DNA from: Treponema sp.
Lineage (GTDB): Bacteria; Spirochaetota; Spirochaetia; Treponematales; Breznakiellaceae
Assembly (NCBI GenBank): GCA_009777735.1
Contig: WRLF01000014.1
Coordinates: 1-64,000, forward strand
Length of the DNA stretch: 64,000 nt
Direction: 5' to 3'
How positions within the stretch are numbered: the stretch's first letter is position 1; every line of letters begins with the position of its first letter. A program made the translations under genes and the position numbers. Below the pieces are notes generated by a model. The model searched no databases, was not told where the DNA came from, and saw only the letters and a program-made list of their open reading frames with translations. Shown here piece after piece: positions 8,364 through 17,828 of the stretch.

Positions 8364-8918
8364 TTATAAAACGACCGCCATAAAACGGGCGGCTTTTCCG
8401 CCAAGGGCTTTCATCCCGTGGGGTTCCTGGGAATCGTAGTACACACAGTCGCCGGGACCAAGTTCCAGTTCATGCCCGCCGATAGAAAGCAGCAAACGGC
8501 CTTCAAGCACATAGTTAAATTCCTGCCCGGGATGGGTATTCAGGCTTATGGGCTTGCTTTCCGTTTCGCTGCTTGCCTCCACAATAAAAGGTTCCGCTTT
8601 TTTCCGGTGAAAATTATAAGCGAGGTTCCAATAGGCATACATGGGCCGGCGGCTTACTTCCGGGGCTTGTCCGGCTTTCGTATAACAAAATGTTTTCAGT
8701 TTTGGGGTTGATCCGGCGATCAGTTCGGAAAGATCAACTTTGAAGCGCGCAGCAATCTCTACGAGCGCTCCTACCGGGAATTCTTTTTCTCCCGATTCCC
8801 ACGCATTGTAATCGGCCGGATTAAAACCCAGTTCTGCCGCGAGTTTATCGGCTGTTATTTCTTCAATTTCCCTCAGCTCGCGCACTCTGGCGATAATTTC
8901 CTTTATATTTTCTTTCAT
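8364..8918 (-). CDS. XRE-family regulator with C-terminal cupin
   Basis: 184 residues. Residues about 8-65 form an XRE helix-turn-helix (VRELREIEEITADKLAAELG, then NAWESGEKEFP). Residues about 105-184 form a cupin barrel (HPGQEFNYVLEGRLLLSIGG, then GDCVYYDSQEPHGMKA) with His and Glu ligand candidates. Such proteins sense a small ligand with the cupin and control adjacent metabolic genes. It sits directly before the acyl-CoA ligase and is paralogous to the regulator at 25818, so it probably controls the ligase in response to its acid or CoA product (inferred). Confidence 0.88.
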   Translation of the reverse strand: MKENIKEIIARVRELREIEEITADKLAAELGFNPADYNAWESGEKEFPVGALVEIAARFKVDLSELIAGSTPKLKTFCYTKAGQAPEVSRRPMYAYWNLAYNFHRKKAEPFIVEASSETESKPISLNTHPGQEFNYVLEGRLLLSIGGHELELGPGDCVYYDSQEPHGMKALGGKAARFMAVVL

Positions 8919-8934
8919 TGTTCCTCCAATTTAA

Positions 8935-9669
8935 TTATTGCCTGATTTCTATTGTTCCGTCTGAATGAGCAACATATATTACAGGATGCTTACGGGTAAA
9001 AAAACCGTTTTCCACGACTCCGGGAATGTGGTTAATTTCATGTTCCATTTTGGCAGGATCAACGGGAAATGTAAAGCGGATATCCAGTATAAGATTACCG
9101 TGTTCGGTAATAACCGGCCCGGCTTTGCGAATCCCTTCTCTGAGCGTGACTGTTGCCCCCAGATCAATAAGCGCTTTTGTTACGGTAATTCTTGCCACAG
9201 GAACAACTTCCACCGGAACGGGAAAGCCGGTGCCGAGACTGCTGCTGCCGTCTGTGCAACCGACTATTTTTGACTCATCAACTATGATGGCGTATAAGCC
9301 GGAATTGTAGGCAGTTATCTTTTCTATCAACATGGCACCGCCGCCGCCTTTGATCAGGAAGTTCTGCGGATCAACTTCGTCCGCGCCGTCAATGGTCAGA
9401 TCAAGGCAGCCTGATAGTTCCCTTGAACTCAGAGGGTAATACGGGATACCTGTTTTCTCACATTCTATCTCAGCCTGAAAACTTGTTGCAAAGGCGCTGA
9501 TGTCGCGTAACATTCCCTGCGCCAGCAGTTCGCCAACCCTGCGTATCGCATGAATTGCGGTGGAGCCGGTGCCAAGGCCCAGCTTCATGCCGTTTTTTAC
9601 CAAATTGTCAACCGCTGTTTTGCCTGCCGCTTTTTTCATCTGTAAAACTTTATCTGATTGCTGTTCCAT
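8935..9669 (-). CDS. rpiA: Ribose-5-phosphate isomerase A
   Basis: 244 residues. The motifs LGLGTGSTA, DGADEVDP and KGGGGAMLIEKI match RpiA, with catalytic Asp, Glu and Lys in the second and third. It interconverts ribose-5-phosphate and ribulose-5-phosphate in the pentose phosphate pathway, in the cytoplasm. It lies 22 bases after aroDE and 16 before the XRE/cupin gene, on the same strand. Linking pentose phosphates with the shikimate enzyme is reasonable because erythrose-4-phosphate feeds that pathway. Confidence 0.95.
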   Translation of the reverse strand: MEQQSDKVLQMKKAAGKTAVDNLVKNGMKLGLGTGSTAIHAIRRVGELLAQGMLRDISAFATSFQAEIECEKTGIPYYPLSSRELSGCLDLTIDGADEVDPQNFLIKGGGGAMLIEKITAYNSGLYAIIVDESKIVGCTDGSSSLGTGFPVPVEVVPVARITVTKALIDLGATVTLREGIRKAGPVITEHGNLILDIRFTFPVDPAKMEHEINHIPGVVENGFFTRKHPVIYVAHSDGTIEIRQ

Positions 9670-9691
9670 AATGCTCCCTGTTAAATTCGGC

Positions 9692-11242
9692 TCATTCGCC
9701 GAATCGTACCCGTGACAAAAGGTGTTCCGGAAATTCTTTTCCGGTAAAATGAGTGTATTGATACTTTGCCTGGCGGATTAGCATATCAAAACCGTTTTGA
9801 ACCCGGCACCCGGCATTGGCAGCTCTCGTGAGAAAGGGTGTCATTTCCGGTTTGTAAATTATATCCATTACATCTTCCCTCCCGCAGAAACTGTACATAG
9901 CCAAAGGATCGTCAAAGCTTCCGCTTCCGGCAGAAGCTGTGCCTCCGTTGGAGGTGTTTCCCTGCATTCCTGCCGAAGTGGTCTGGATTATTATATCACG
10001 GTATTTATTAATCATTTCTATGCTCCTGGTGTCAAGGCCGCCCCAGGAGAATCTGTAGGGAGCGGCAAGATCGCGGGCTTTGTAGGCGGTACGGTTTAAG
10101 ATGAGTACTTTTGCGCCCAGCCGGTACAGTTCACTGACAACAGCCCGTGCGGAACCGCCTGCTCCGATAACAGTAATCCGTTGTCTTTTAAGGTGTGTCC
10201 TGCCGGTAAATGCCAAAAGTGAATCGGAAAAACCTTTGGCATCAGTGTTAATTCCCGACCATCCTTGTGAATCAAGACTTATGGTATTACAGGCGCCAAT
10301 ATCCTGCACATTGGCAGTTTGTCCGTCAAGAAATGATATAACCGTTTCTTTGTAGGGAACCGTTATTGAAAGGCCCTTAACATTAAGTTCACGCATGAGT
10401 TCCATGCAAATATTTATGGAATCGGCGGGAAAGGGGACATAGACCGCGTCAATTTCCTCGATCCTGAAGATCGCGTTAAAAAACCGGGGGCTTTCAGTGG
10501 AAAAAAGGGGATAGCCGGTAACGCCGTACACTTTTGTCGCATGGGTTATGTTACGAAACCGGTACAATTGATCCAGTTCCCGTACATCAATTTGCCCCGG
10601 CGCGGCTTGTGGAATTTCCGGCTCGGAATATGCGCTTGTGTAGCTCAGAAATGAACCGAATTGTTCGGCGAGAATTCTGCTGCATACACCATAATGCCCC
10701 ATCGCGATAAGGATTTTTTCCTGTTCCGGATTTTCTTTTCCCGCGCGAAAAAGTTTAAGCACATCCCTTATGGATTTAGTCATTATTGCAATTTTTACGA
10801 TATCGCCTGCTGAATGGCGCATTGTGCGAATCTTTGCCGGTAAGTCTATATCCGTATCGGCTAAATTGTGGTATGAGCGGATTATCCTTGTGCCGAATGT
10901 ATGAGCGGCTTCTTCCAGGCTGGGAACATTCATATCTTCTTCTATGTCAAGGTAGGCAAAGTTACGGCGCTTGTCCGCATCGGCATAAGCCAGCCCCCTG
11001 GCCATCAGATTGATTCGCGCTCCTTCGCCCGATTCAAAAAAACCGCCGTCAACTGTCCTCCGTATTGCCAGTATTACCGGCAGACCTGCCTGTTCGGGAA
11101 AACGCCGTATTAAAAGCCGCTCATCCGGCTCAAGGCAGTCAACCCGCAGTTCTGCAATGTCAGCGAATTTTCGGTATTTGTCGAGTATTTCTAGATTACG
11201 GCTGAGTGTTTTTGCTGTAAGAGTAAGACAGATTTTTGCCAC
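9692..11242 (-). CDS. aroDE: Bifunctional 3-dehydroquinate dehydratase / shikimate dehydrogenase
   Basis: 516 residues, two fused enzymes. The N-terminal ~220 residues are a type I dehydroquinase: ELRVDCLEP, IIRSYHN with the catalytic His, and DIVKIAIM with the Schiff-base Lys. The C-terminal ~290 residues are shikimate dehydrogenase: substrate loop VTGYPLFSTESP, VPYKE with the catalytic Lys, GINTDAKG with the Asp, and the NADP-binding VIGAGGSARAV. It performs two consecutive steps of aromatic amino-acid synthesis. The start is GTG 11242 with an imperfect SD. This is the first gene of the leftward four-gene operon. Confidence 0.93.
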   Translation of the reverse strand: MAKICLTLTAKTLSRNLEILDKYRKFADIAELRVDCLEPDERLLIRRFPEQAGLPVILAIRRTVDGGFFESGEGARINLMARGLAYADADKRRNFAYLDIEEDMNVPSLEEAAHTFGTRIIRSYHNLADTDIDLPAKIRTMRHSAGDIVKIAIMTKSIRDVLKLFRAGKENPEQEKILIAMGHYGVCSRILAEQFGSFLSYTSAYSEPEIPQAAPGQIDVRELDQLYRFRNITHATKVYGVTGYPLFSTESPRFFNAIFRIEEIDAVYVPFPADSINICMELMRELNVKGLSITVPYKETVISFLDGQTANVQDIGACNTISLDSQGWSGINTDAKGFSDSLLAFTGRTHLKRQRITVIGAGGSARAVVSELYRLGAKVLILNRTAYKARDLAAPYRFSWGGLDTRSIEMINKYRDIIIQTTSAGMQGNTSNGGTASAGSGSFDDPLAMYSFCGREDVMDIIYKPEMTPFLTRAANAGCRVQNGFDMLIRQAKYQYTHFTGKEFPEHLLSRVRFGE

Positions 11243-11275
11243 AGGTTTCCCTATATTTGAAAATAACAGATAAAT

Positions 11276-11303
11276 GGGTTAGGCGCTAGGGGCCGGGAAA
11301 GGC
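11276..11303. repeat. Weak G-rich period-7 tract
   Basis: GGGTTAG, GCGCTAG, GGGCCGG, GAAAGGC in phase, upstream of aroDE. It is less regular than the other arrays, so it is only a candidate member. Confidence 0.3.
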
Positions 11304-11347
11304 AGGAGCATTTTACGAGCATGTAAATTTTATAGTACTTTTGTACC

Positions 11348-11376
11348 TTGCTTTTTTTAGAAAAGAGTGGTATAAT
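11348..11376 (+). promoter_or_regulatory. Promoter of the secreted-protein cluster
   Basis: -35 TTGCTT (11348-11353), a 17-base spacer and a perfect -10 TATAAT (11371-11376) with an upstream TGG giving an extended -10. The predicted transcript starts near 11383, leaving a leader of about 125 bases. Confidence 0.75.
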
Positions 11377-11408
11377 TACCATAATAATTGTATATATTAA
11401 AGGTATTT

Positions 11409-11498
11409 ATGAGACCACAGAGAAAACCAGCTTTTTTCTCAATCGTATACCCCGGGAATTTTAAGGATTCCGGGGTATTTTTATTAAATAATATTTAG
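11409..11498 (+). CDS. Possible 29-residue leader peptide
   Basis: ATG 11409 follows AAAGG by five bases. The frame stops at TAG 11496-11498, which itself forms part of the SD (TAGGAGG) of the next gene. It runs through both leader hairpins. It could be a leader peptide coupled to attenuation, or an accidental ORF; I cannot tell from sequence alone. Confidence 0.3.
   Translation: MRPQRKPAFFSIVYPGNFKDSGVFLLNNI
11447..11482 (+). terminator. Terminator-like hairpin in 5' leader (possible attenuator)
   Basis: The arm ATACCCCGG (11447-11455) pairs perfectly with CCGGGGTAT (11470-11478). AAT/ATT extends the stem after a one-base bulge, and a T-rich tail (TTTTTATT) follows. It lies between the promoter at 11371 and the first gene at 11508, so it may attenuate the cluster. 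A weaker hairpin GAGAAAA...TTTTCTC lies just before it. Confidence 0.65.
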
Positions 11499-11507
11499 GA
11501 GGAATTC

Positions 11508-13736
11508 ATGAAAAACCAAAAATGGTTTGTCTGGGCAATCGTAATACTGCTCTGTTCCGTATTTATTGCCTGTGTGGATGACAATGTAGTAATAATGATT
11601 TCTACGAAATCGCAGACACCAACGGCGGATATTATCCATGTTGTCAAATCGTCAGAAAGCCCCCGTGTAGTGGAGTTTCAATTAACAAGCTCCCATCCCG
11701 GCACATCACCGCAGGGGTTATGGAAAGTGTATGACGATGAGTTTGAAGGGGTTAATTTAGAGGTTACCATCCGGTTGGACTACGATGAAAATACGTTTGA
11801 ATTAAGAATAACCGACCGAAGATCACCTGCCGCTAACCCCGATGGACTTGCTACCGGCGTTTACTGGGTATCGGTTACAGAACCCGGTTATTCCGAAAGC
11901 GATCGGCTCGGCCTGTTTGTTCACGAGCCGGGGTCATTGGCAACGCCGGTACCTGAAGTTGATGATGATACCTTTGTAAAGACAATGGTTGAGCAGAAAT
12001 CAGTAACTTTTCTCTTGATATCTACACATACCGGTATTTGGAGACTGTATGATGCGCCAAACGGCGGCGCTCCGGTTGACATTACCGGATCATTCGATGC
12101 TGCCTCCGGCATTCTTACATTTACCGCAGAAGACGATGATATTCCCGGCGGTACGTACTATGTAACGGTACAGGCCGACGAACCCGGCAGATGGGAAAGC
12201 GGCCCAAGGATTGCTCTGACTATCCTGCAGCCGGTTTCAGGTACTCCCTCGGCAACGACGGCAAATGCCTCTGTTCGCAAAACAGTTTTCCCCCAGGCAT
12301 CGGCAGCATTTTCCCTTACTTCCACGAACAACGGTATCTGGAGGGTGTATAATGATTCGGGTTTATTACTTCCCTTCATTACGGCCTCATTTGCCAACGG
12401 TATCCTTACTTTGACAGATGACCTAAATATTCCCACCGGCTCTTACTTTGTGTCGGTAGAAGAAGCCGGCAAGAGGGAAAGCGATACATTGGAACTAACC
12501 ATTCTTGATGCCATTATGTCGACTGTACCTACAGCCAGCGTTACCAGTCTCAACAAAACCGATTCCCCGCAAAAAGCAATAACATTTGCCCTTACCAGCA
12601 GCCATGCCGCCGGATCGTGGCATGTGTACTCCGCCGCCGGCGGCAGTGCGCTTGCCCCGGTAACCGCAGCTTTCAGCGGAGGCAATCTTACTTTAACAGC
12701 TGACGGTGCCGATATCGCCTCATCAACGTATTATGTGACGTTTATTGAACCCGGCCTCATGGAAAGTACCCCAAGGCTGGCCCTGACCGTTGTTTCCCAA
12801 TTAGTTTCCATCCCGCCGCAGGTCATCAGCCGTGTTGTACATAAAACATCACTTGCCCAGACAACGGCAGAATATACCCTGACCACTACCCATGACCTCA
12901 ACGCTGAATTCTTTGTGTACGGTCATCATAGCAATGTAACGGTGCTTTCGGATGTCACCATATCACGAGCCGGAAATGTCTTAACCTTAACGTCAAGCTC
13001 CGGAGCCCTGGCAGGCGATACATATTATGTGTCGGTTAAGGAACCCCAAAGAGCAGAAAGCAGCGGTATCAATAATACTGCCGCCGGGATCCACAATGGC
13101 CGGCTTGAACTGAACGTAGGCGAATATGTTATTCCCGGCAGCCAGTCGCCCACACCGGTTTTTAATTCGCACGAAGTTGTTAAAACTGACTTTACCCAGA
13201 AATCGGTAGCATTTACCCTAACCCGTCCTTATGTTGCCAATGATATGTTCAGTGTATATTTCGCAAGAACAGGCGGAGCAGCTCTTTCAATTGTAACTGC
13301 CTCCCTTGGAGCTGATCTTGTTACACTTACGCTGACTGCAAGCGGCGCAAATATTGATCCGGGCGACTATTATGTTTCGGTACGGGAAATATCTCAGAGC
13401 CTTTCTGAAAGCCCAAGAGCGCGGCTTACCGTAACGCCCGCCCCGCCGGGAGGGACTATTAACATATTATTCGGCGGATTGCCGTCCGATACGGTAACCG
13501 TTACCGGAAATACAACCATTTCCAAACAGATTGGCAGTTTTACCGTCGTTGTGGACAATCCCGGTATATTTACCTCTTTTGCATGGTCGTTAGGTACAAC
13601 ATTTTTTAATGAAACCGGATCGGCCTGCGTGATTGATGTTTCCGGGCTGCCGCTGGGGCTGCACCGGTTAATGGTTGTAGCATACAATGGCTCAGTTCCT
13701 TTCTCGACGGAATTGGCATTTACCGTAACGAATTAA
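11508..13736 (+). CDS. Lipoprotein with six Ig-like repeats
   Basis: 742 residues. The lipobox is VFIAC with Cys22. The mature part has about six repeats of roughly 95-105 residues. Each has a KT...Q...FxLTS start, a W/F-x-VY strand, an LTLT strand, an IPxGTYYVSV strand and an E(P)G..ES end. A non-repeat C-terminal domain of about 90 residues follows. The repeats are probably beta-sandwich modules extending from the membrane for binding or scaffolding. The start has AGGAGG five bases upstream. It is the first gene of the cluster, 10 bases before the LamG-type lipoprotein. No catalytic motif was seen. Confidence 0.75.
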   Translation: MKNQKWFVWAIVILLCSVFIACVDDNVVIMISTKSQTPTADIIHVVKSSESPRVVEFQLTSSHPGTSPQGLWKVYDDEFEGVNLEVTIRLDYDENTFELRITDRRSPAANPDGLATGVYWVSVTEPGYSESDRLGLFVHEPGSLATPVPEVDDDTFVKTMVEQKSVTFLLISTHTGIWRLYDAPNGGAPVDITGSFDAASGILTFTAEDDDIPGGTYYVTVQADEPGRWESGPRIALTILQPVSGTPSATTANASVRKTVFPQASAAFSLTSTNNGIWRVYNDSGLLLPFITASFANGILTLTDDLNIPTGSYFVSVEEAGKRESDTLELTILDAIMSTVPTASVTSLNKTDSPQKAITFALTSSHAAGSWHVYSAAGGSALAPVTAAFSGGNLTLTADGADIASSTYYVTFIEPGLMESTPRLALTVVSQLVSIPPQVISRVVHKTSLAQTTAEYTLTTTHDLNAEFFVYGHHSNVTVLSDVTISRAGNVLTLTSSSGALAGDTYYVSVKEPQRAESSGINNTAAGIHNGRLELNVGEYVIPGSQSPTPVFNSHEVVKTDFTQKSVAFTLTRPYVANDMFSVYFARTGGAALSIVTASLGADLVTLTLTASGANIDPGDYYVSVREISQSLSESPRARLTVTPAPPGGTINILFGGLPSDTVTVTGNTTISKQIGSFTVVVDNPGIFTSFAWSLGTTFFNETGSACVIDVSGLPLGLHRLMVVAYNGSVPFSTELAFTVTN

Positions 13737-13746
13737 GGAGAAGGCT

Positions 13747-16700
13747 ATGAAAAGAAATACACTTATAAAGCTTGCATTCCTTGCTGCACTGACAGGACTT
13801 ATCGTTAGTTGCTGGAATCCATCTGTTCTCGGTGTGGATCCCGATGATATTCAGGAACTTCCGGAAGGAACAACTCTGGTAAACATCCACCTGGGTTCCG
13901 GCGGGGGAAGAACCCTGCTGCCGGCGGATCCGGTATTTGCCAGGTACTCACTTTCATTCAGCCATGAACAGGGCAATACCCATGATCCTGTTGTGAATAT
14001 TACAGGGGAAGAACTTGTCGCGGGAGTTACTGTCCCGCTTTCCGGCGGCGGCTTGTGGACAATAACCGCTGTCGGTTATGTCGATCTTTCCGGTGTGACC
14101 GGGATGGATACTTCACCGGACGCAGAACAGGGAATGTTACCGGGGTTGTACCCCGCCGCAAAAAGCAGTGTAATGGTCGATCTGACCCCGCAATGGCCTT
14201 ACCAGGATGTGCCTTATGTAAGAGATGTTGCAATTACGATTAACGCCATCAGCGAAACCGGTGAGGGCATACTTGACTACGACATAACCCTGCCGGGATA
14301 TACCTCAACTGCCATGTTGAGCGTCCTTAATTTGCAGGGCAATGCACTAATTCCGCCAATATCCATAAACCTCATGGGAGCGGGGAACAACGCCGGTTCC
14401 CGTGCAATACCGTCCGGGTACCATATTTTACAGGTAAGCGTAGCGGGACACGGCGACGATGCCGCGGTAAAACGAACCATCTTGCATATTTATTCAGGTC
14501 TGCGTACTTCCGCAATAATGACGGACGATTTTAATATTATTAAAAATGCAATAGTGGACGATCCTGCTGCTTATGATCTTACCGGCTTGATTACCCCGCC
14601 GGCTGCCGATGCAGTCGCGCAGACACAGTTGCATAACGAATGGTTCTCCGGAGCTATTACCTGGCGGGAGTCTGACCGGACAACCGGCACATTGCTCACC
14701 GGCAATTTATTTGGCTGGAACCGGCAGTATACCGCAACAATAAACATCACCGCGAACGAGGGGATTTCCTTCGGGGATGTTGCCGCCGATGCCTTTACCA
14801 GTACTGATCCCGGCATGACGGTTTCCAATGCGGCGGGAAGCTTCACCGTATCCGTTGTGTTCCAGGATGCTACGGCAATACCCGACAGAATAGTGTACGC
14901 CGTTGATAATGTTAGCGGGACAAATGTTTTCAGGGGAACGGCAACATATACCGATGGGGACAGTGTTATTGTTCCTGCCGGAACGCTCACCGCAAATACT
15001 GCGCCGGTTGATTTAAACAGCCTGGGAATAGTTAATTTCCCCACGGCAAATTCAAGTGAAGTAGCCCTTGATTCCCGCCTGGGCGGTTTCTTTTACGGCA
15101 ACGGCGATTGGTCCATGGAACTGATTGTTAAAAATACAGCCACCAGCACCGCCAACAGGGATGTTGTGGTATTTTCCCCCAATTCACGAACGGGGAATGC
15201 CGAGGCCAACCAGGCCGGTTCTTTCTTTATCAGGGCCGCCGGCACTGCCACAGTTCCCACCTGGACATATACAACGAACCCTGCTTCAACCGGTCAGTTT
15301 TCGGTAACGCCGGCCGCCGCCCTCGGTACATGGGGGCAGTTAATTATTGTTAAATCGGGAAGCACGCTGACCGTATATCGTAACGGCGAACAGCAAAATA
15401 CATCTGCCGGTTACACCGGTTTTGCCAATGCTGCGTTTAATAATATTGCCTTTGCCCGCATTGGCCGGTTCACCGGCGCCAGTTCCCAGGTTTTCCGGTT
15501 CTCCCTGCAGCCAAGGGCGTTAACCGCTGCCGAAGTTTCGGCGGAATATACCGCGCAATCGGCAAATTTGGCAATTCTGAACCAGCAGGAACAACCTGTT
15601 ATTACTGTACAGCCCGTAGGCGGCACATATACCCTGTTCTCATCAAATGCTCTGACCATTGCCGCTGCCCCGTTAAATGACGGCGGCACCTTGTCGTACC
15701 GGTGGTACGAGGTTGATCCGGTCTGGGGTGATGATACAATTGCCGGAACCGGTGCAAGTTTCTTACCTGCTGTTTCCGGCTCATATTACGCAATGGCTGT
15801 TAATACCAGAGGGGTTACGGAACTTGCTACCAGGAGCGAGACTGTTGCAGTTACCACGATAATGCCCGATCTGCCCCTCATTTACCGGGTTCCCTCAGAG
15901 CCGTCTGCAGGTACCGGAACCGTTGCATTCCGGGGCACTTTTGCAAGCGGCGAAACAGTTAATGCGGTTATAGCAAACGGAACGTCTACCGCTGCTGCCA
16001 ATGTAATTGCAGTTCAGAGAGCCTGGCTTCCCGGAGCAACTTCCAATACCACGGCCGGACGTCCCTGGGTGCTCAGGACCGGTAATAGCACTACCGCTGC
16101 TCAAAACGGGTGGATTGCGCTTGGGGATGTACCAGGTGTGTTGCTAAAGAACCTGCCCGAATGGAGCATTGAGGTATATGTCCATATTCCTACCGGATCT
16201 GCTATTGACTCGGATGCACGGATGATTTGGGGCATGGCGCACGATAATATTATTACCAGCGGCGCTGCCGGCGGTCCGAGTATGTGGCTTTTCCCCAATG
16301 TTATTCAGTTAAAACATGCCACTACAGGCTGGGGCGGCATATCAACTCAAACCATTGCGACTCCTGCGAATCCCGGCGGTAATGCCATGAGGGGAAGATG
16401 GCGGCATTTAATGGTTGCCAATGATGGAACTGCCCTCTCGGTGTATATGGACGGCTCACTGGTCAGCCGGCACGCCCAGGCTAATTTAAATACCTCGCTG
16501 GGTACTCATGCTCAGTTTATATATGCATATCTGGGTAGGTCTATATTCCATGGTAACGGAGATGCTCAATTAAGAAATTCCCAGTACTACCAGTTTGGTA
16601 TATACGACGAGGCTCTGGATCAGGAAAAAATTCTGGCCCTTGGTATCGCCGATACCCTCTTTTTATTAAACCAAAATAATCCGCCGGTAACCAGCGTTGC

Positions 16701-17715
16701 ATTATCAACAATTCCCGGTGTGTCGGCAGGCTTGACCTCCGGCTCTGCAGTGGGTACATTAGCCGCAGGCGGCGGTATAGGACCGTATACCTATGCTTTA
16801 GTGGCTGGTACCGGCAGTACAAATAACGGCGAATTTACTATTGTTGGATCTGAACTGAGAGTAGGGGCATCAACGCTTACCCACGGCAGAAAATCAATAC
16901 GGGTAACGGCAACCGATGTAAATAATCAATCCTTTACCCAGGCGATTACTCTTAGCATACCGCGAGTGTCTGTCCCGTACAGCCTGAGGTATGACTTTAA
17001 CAGTGAAGGAATAAGAAATCGTACCGGATCTACGGGAGGGGTTACTGTGGAGGACGAAACAGGATTGCATACCGGAACATTGATGACTACCAGTGCCTCT
17101 ACTACTACTCAGGTAAACGGACGTTATGTTCTTACTTTGGCCGGCACCACCGCAAGCTGCTTCTTTAACTTAGGTGCAACGGCAGGCAACATTCTCTTCG
17201 AAAACAATGCCATGACCGTTTCTGTAGTTGCCTGGGTACCGACTGGTAGTGCTCCTACATATAACGCTGCCGCCTGGCTCTGGGGACTCTCTGCGACAAA
17301 CGGTGCCGCCGAAAGCAACACAGCCGTAAGAATATACCATCAGTTCACAAACTCTACTAACCAGGAGATTAATGTATCGGGCGGATCTAATAGGAGATGG
17401 CATTATTGGGGTCCCGCTTTCCCGCGGGGGAATTGGACCACTGTAGTGTTTACATTATCCGGCACCGTTGGTGTTGCGTATATTAACGGATCGGAAACAT
17501 CGTATGTATCCAACAACGACAATGTCGCCAACTGGTCCAACCGGAATCTCCAGTATAACTACCTTGGCAGAAATACCTTGAGTTCTACCGGTTACCTGCG
17601 CAACGGGGTACGATACGCCGACTTCCGTATTTACAACAGGGCGCTTGAAGGCGATGAGATGGCAACGCTTTTTGCGGAACTGAACGCAATCCGCAGCCAG
17701 CTCAACGGTAACTAA
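13747..17715 (+). CDS. Large lipoprotein with concanavalin/LamG-like domains
   Basis: 1322 residues. The lipobox is LIVSC with Cys22. After an N-terminal region of about 330 residues, three LamG/concanavalin-A-like modules are visible by their recurrent pattern: a W/M-x-x-E-V start, a WxxLIIV or WxHLMVAND strand, a V/AYxNG or VYxDG turn, a xxLGR strand, and an ending FRIYNRAL or FGIYDEAL. An Ig-like segment and a cadherin-like segment lie between the second and third. Such modules bind carbohydrates. It probably captures polysaccharide at the cell surface for the GH30 enzyme encoded downstream (inferred). The SD AAGGAG precedes the ATG. Confidence 0.78.
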   Translation: MKRNTLIKLAFLAALTGLIVSCWNPSVLGVDPDDIQELPEGTTLVNIHLGSGGGRTLLPADPVFARYSLSFSHEQGNTHDPVVNITGEELVAGVTVPLSGGGLWTITAVGYVDLSGVTGMDTSPDAEQGMLPGLYPAAKSSVMVDLTPQWPYQDVPYVRDVAITINAISETGEGILDYDITLPGYTSTAMLSVLNLQGNALIPPISINLMGAGNNAGSRAIPSGYHILQVSVAGHGDDAAVKRTILHIYSGLRTSAIMTDDFNIIKNAIVDDPAAYDLTGLITPPAADAVAQTQLHNEWFSGAITWRESDRTTGTLLTGNLFGWNRQYTATINITANEGISFGDVAADAFTSTDPGMTVSNAAGSFTVSVVFQDATAIPDRIVYAVDNVSGTNVFRGTATYTDGDSVIVPAGTLTANTAPVDLNSLGIVNFPTANSSEVALDSRLGGFFYGNGDWSMELIVKNTATSTANRDVVVFSPNSRTGNAEANQAGSFFIRAAGTATVPTWTYTTNPASTGQFSVTPAAALGTWGQLIIVKSGSTLTVYRNGEQQNTSAGYTGFANAAFNNIAFARIGRFTGASSQVFRFSLQPRALTAAEVSAEYTAQSANLAILNQQEQPVITVQPVGGTYTLFSSNALTIAAAPLNDGGTLSYRWYEVDPVWGDDTIAGTGASFLPAVSGSYYAMAVNTRGVTELATRSETVAVTTIMPDLPLIYRVPSEPSAGTGTVAFRGTFASGETVNAVIANGTSTAAANVIAVQRAWLPGATSNTTAGRPWVLRTGNSTTAAQNGWIALGDVPGVLLKNLPEWSIEVYVHIPTGSAIDSDARMIWGMAHDNIITSGAAGGPSMWLFPNVIQLKHATTGWGGISTQTIATPANPGGNAMRGRWRHLMVANDGTALSVYMDGSLVSRHAQANLNTSLGTHAQFIYAYLGRSIFHGNGDAQLRNSQYYQFGIYDEALDQEKILALGIADTLFLLNQNNPPVTSVALSTIPGVSAGLTSGSAVGTLAAGGGIGPYTYALVAGTGSTNNGEFTIVGSELRVGASTLTHGRKSIRVTATDVNNQSFTQAITLSIPRVSVPYSLRYDFNSEGIRNRTGSTGGVTVEDETGLHTGTLMTTSASTTTQVNGRYVLTLAGTTASCFFNLGATAGNILFENNAMTVSVVAWVPTGSAPTYNAAAWLWGLSATNGAAESNTAVRIYHQFTNSTNQEINVSGGSNRRWHYWGPAFPRGNWTTVVFTLSGTVGVAYINGSETSYVSNNDNVANWSNRNLQYNYLGRNTLSSTGYLRNGVRYADFRIYNRALEGDEMATLFAELNAIRSQLNGN

Positions 17716-17732
17716 AGTTAATCACCCGGCTG

Positions 17733-17802
17733 CTTACCTGACTACCCATTGGGTAGTCAACAGGCAGGCGGCCAGGTAACATTTCCGCAGTACGGCGGAA
17801 TT
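17733..17802. promoter_or_regulatory. Hairpins in the gap before the barrel gene
   Basis: GACTACCC...GGGTAGTC (17739-17757) forms a perfect 8-bp stem, with partly complementary flanks (GCTTACCTG before, CAGGTAAC after). A second hairpin, TTCCGC-(6)-GCGGAA (17783-17800), is followed by TTTATTTTAT. They may be partial terminators or processing sites setting different expression levels within the cluster. Confidence 0.5.
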
Positions 17803-17828
17803 TATTTTATGTCATAAGGAGATATTTT

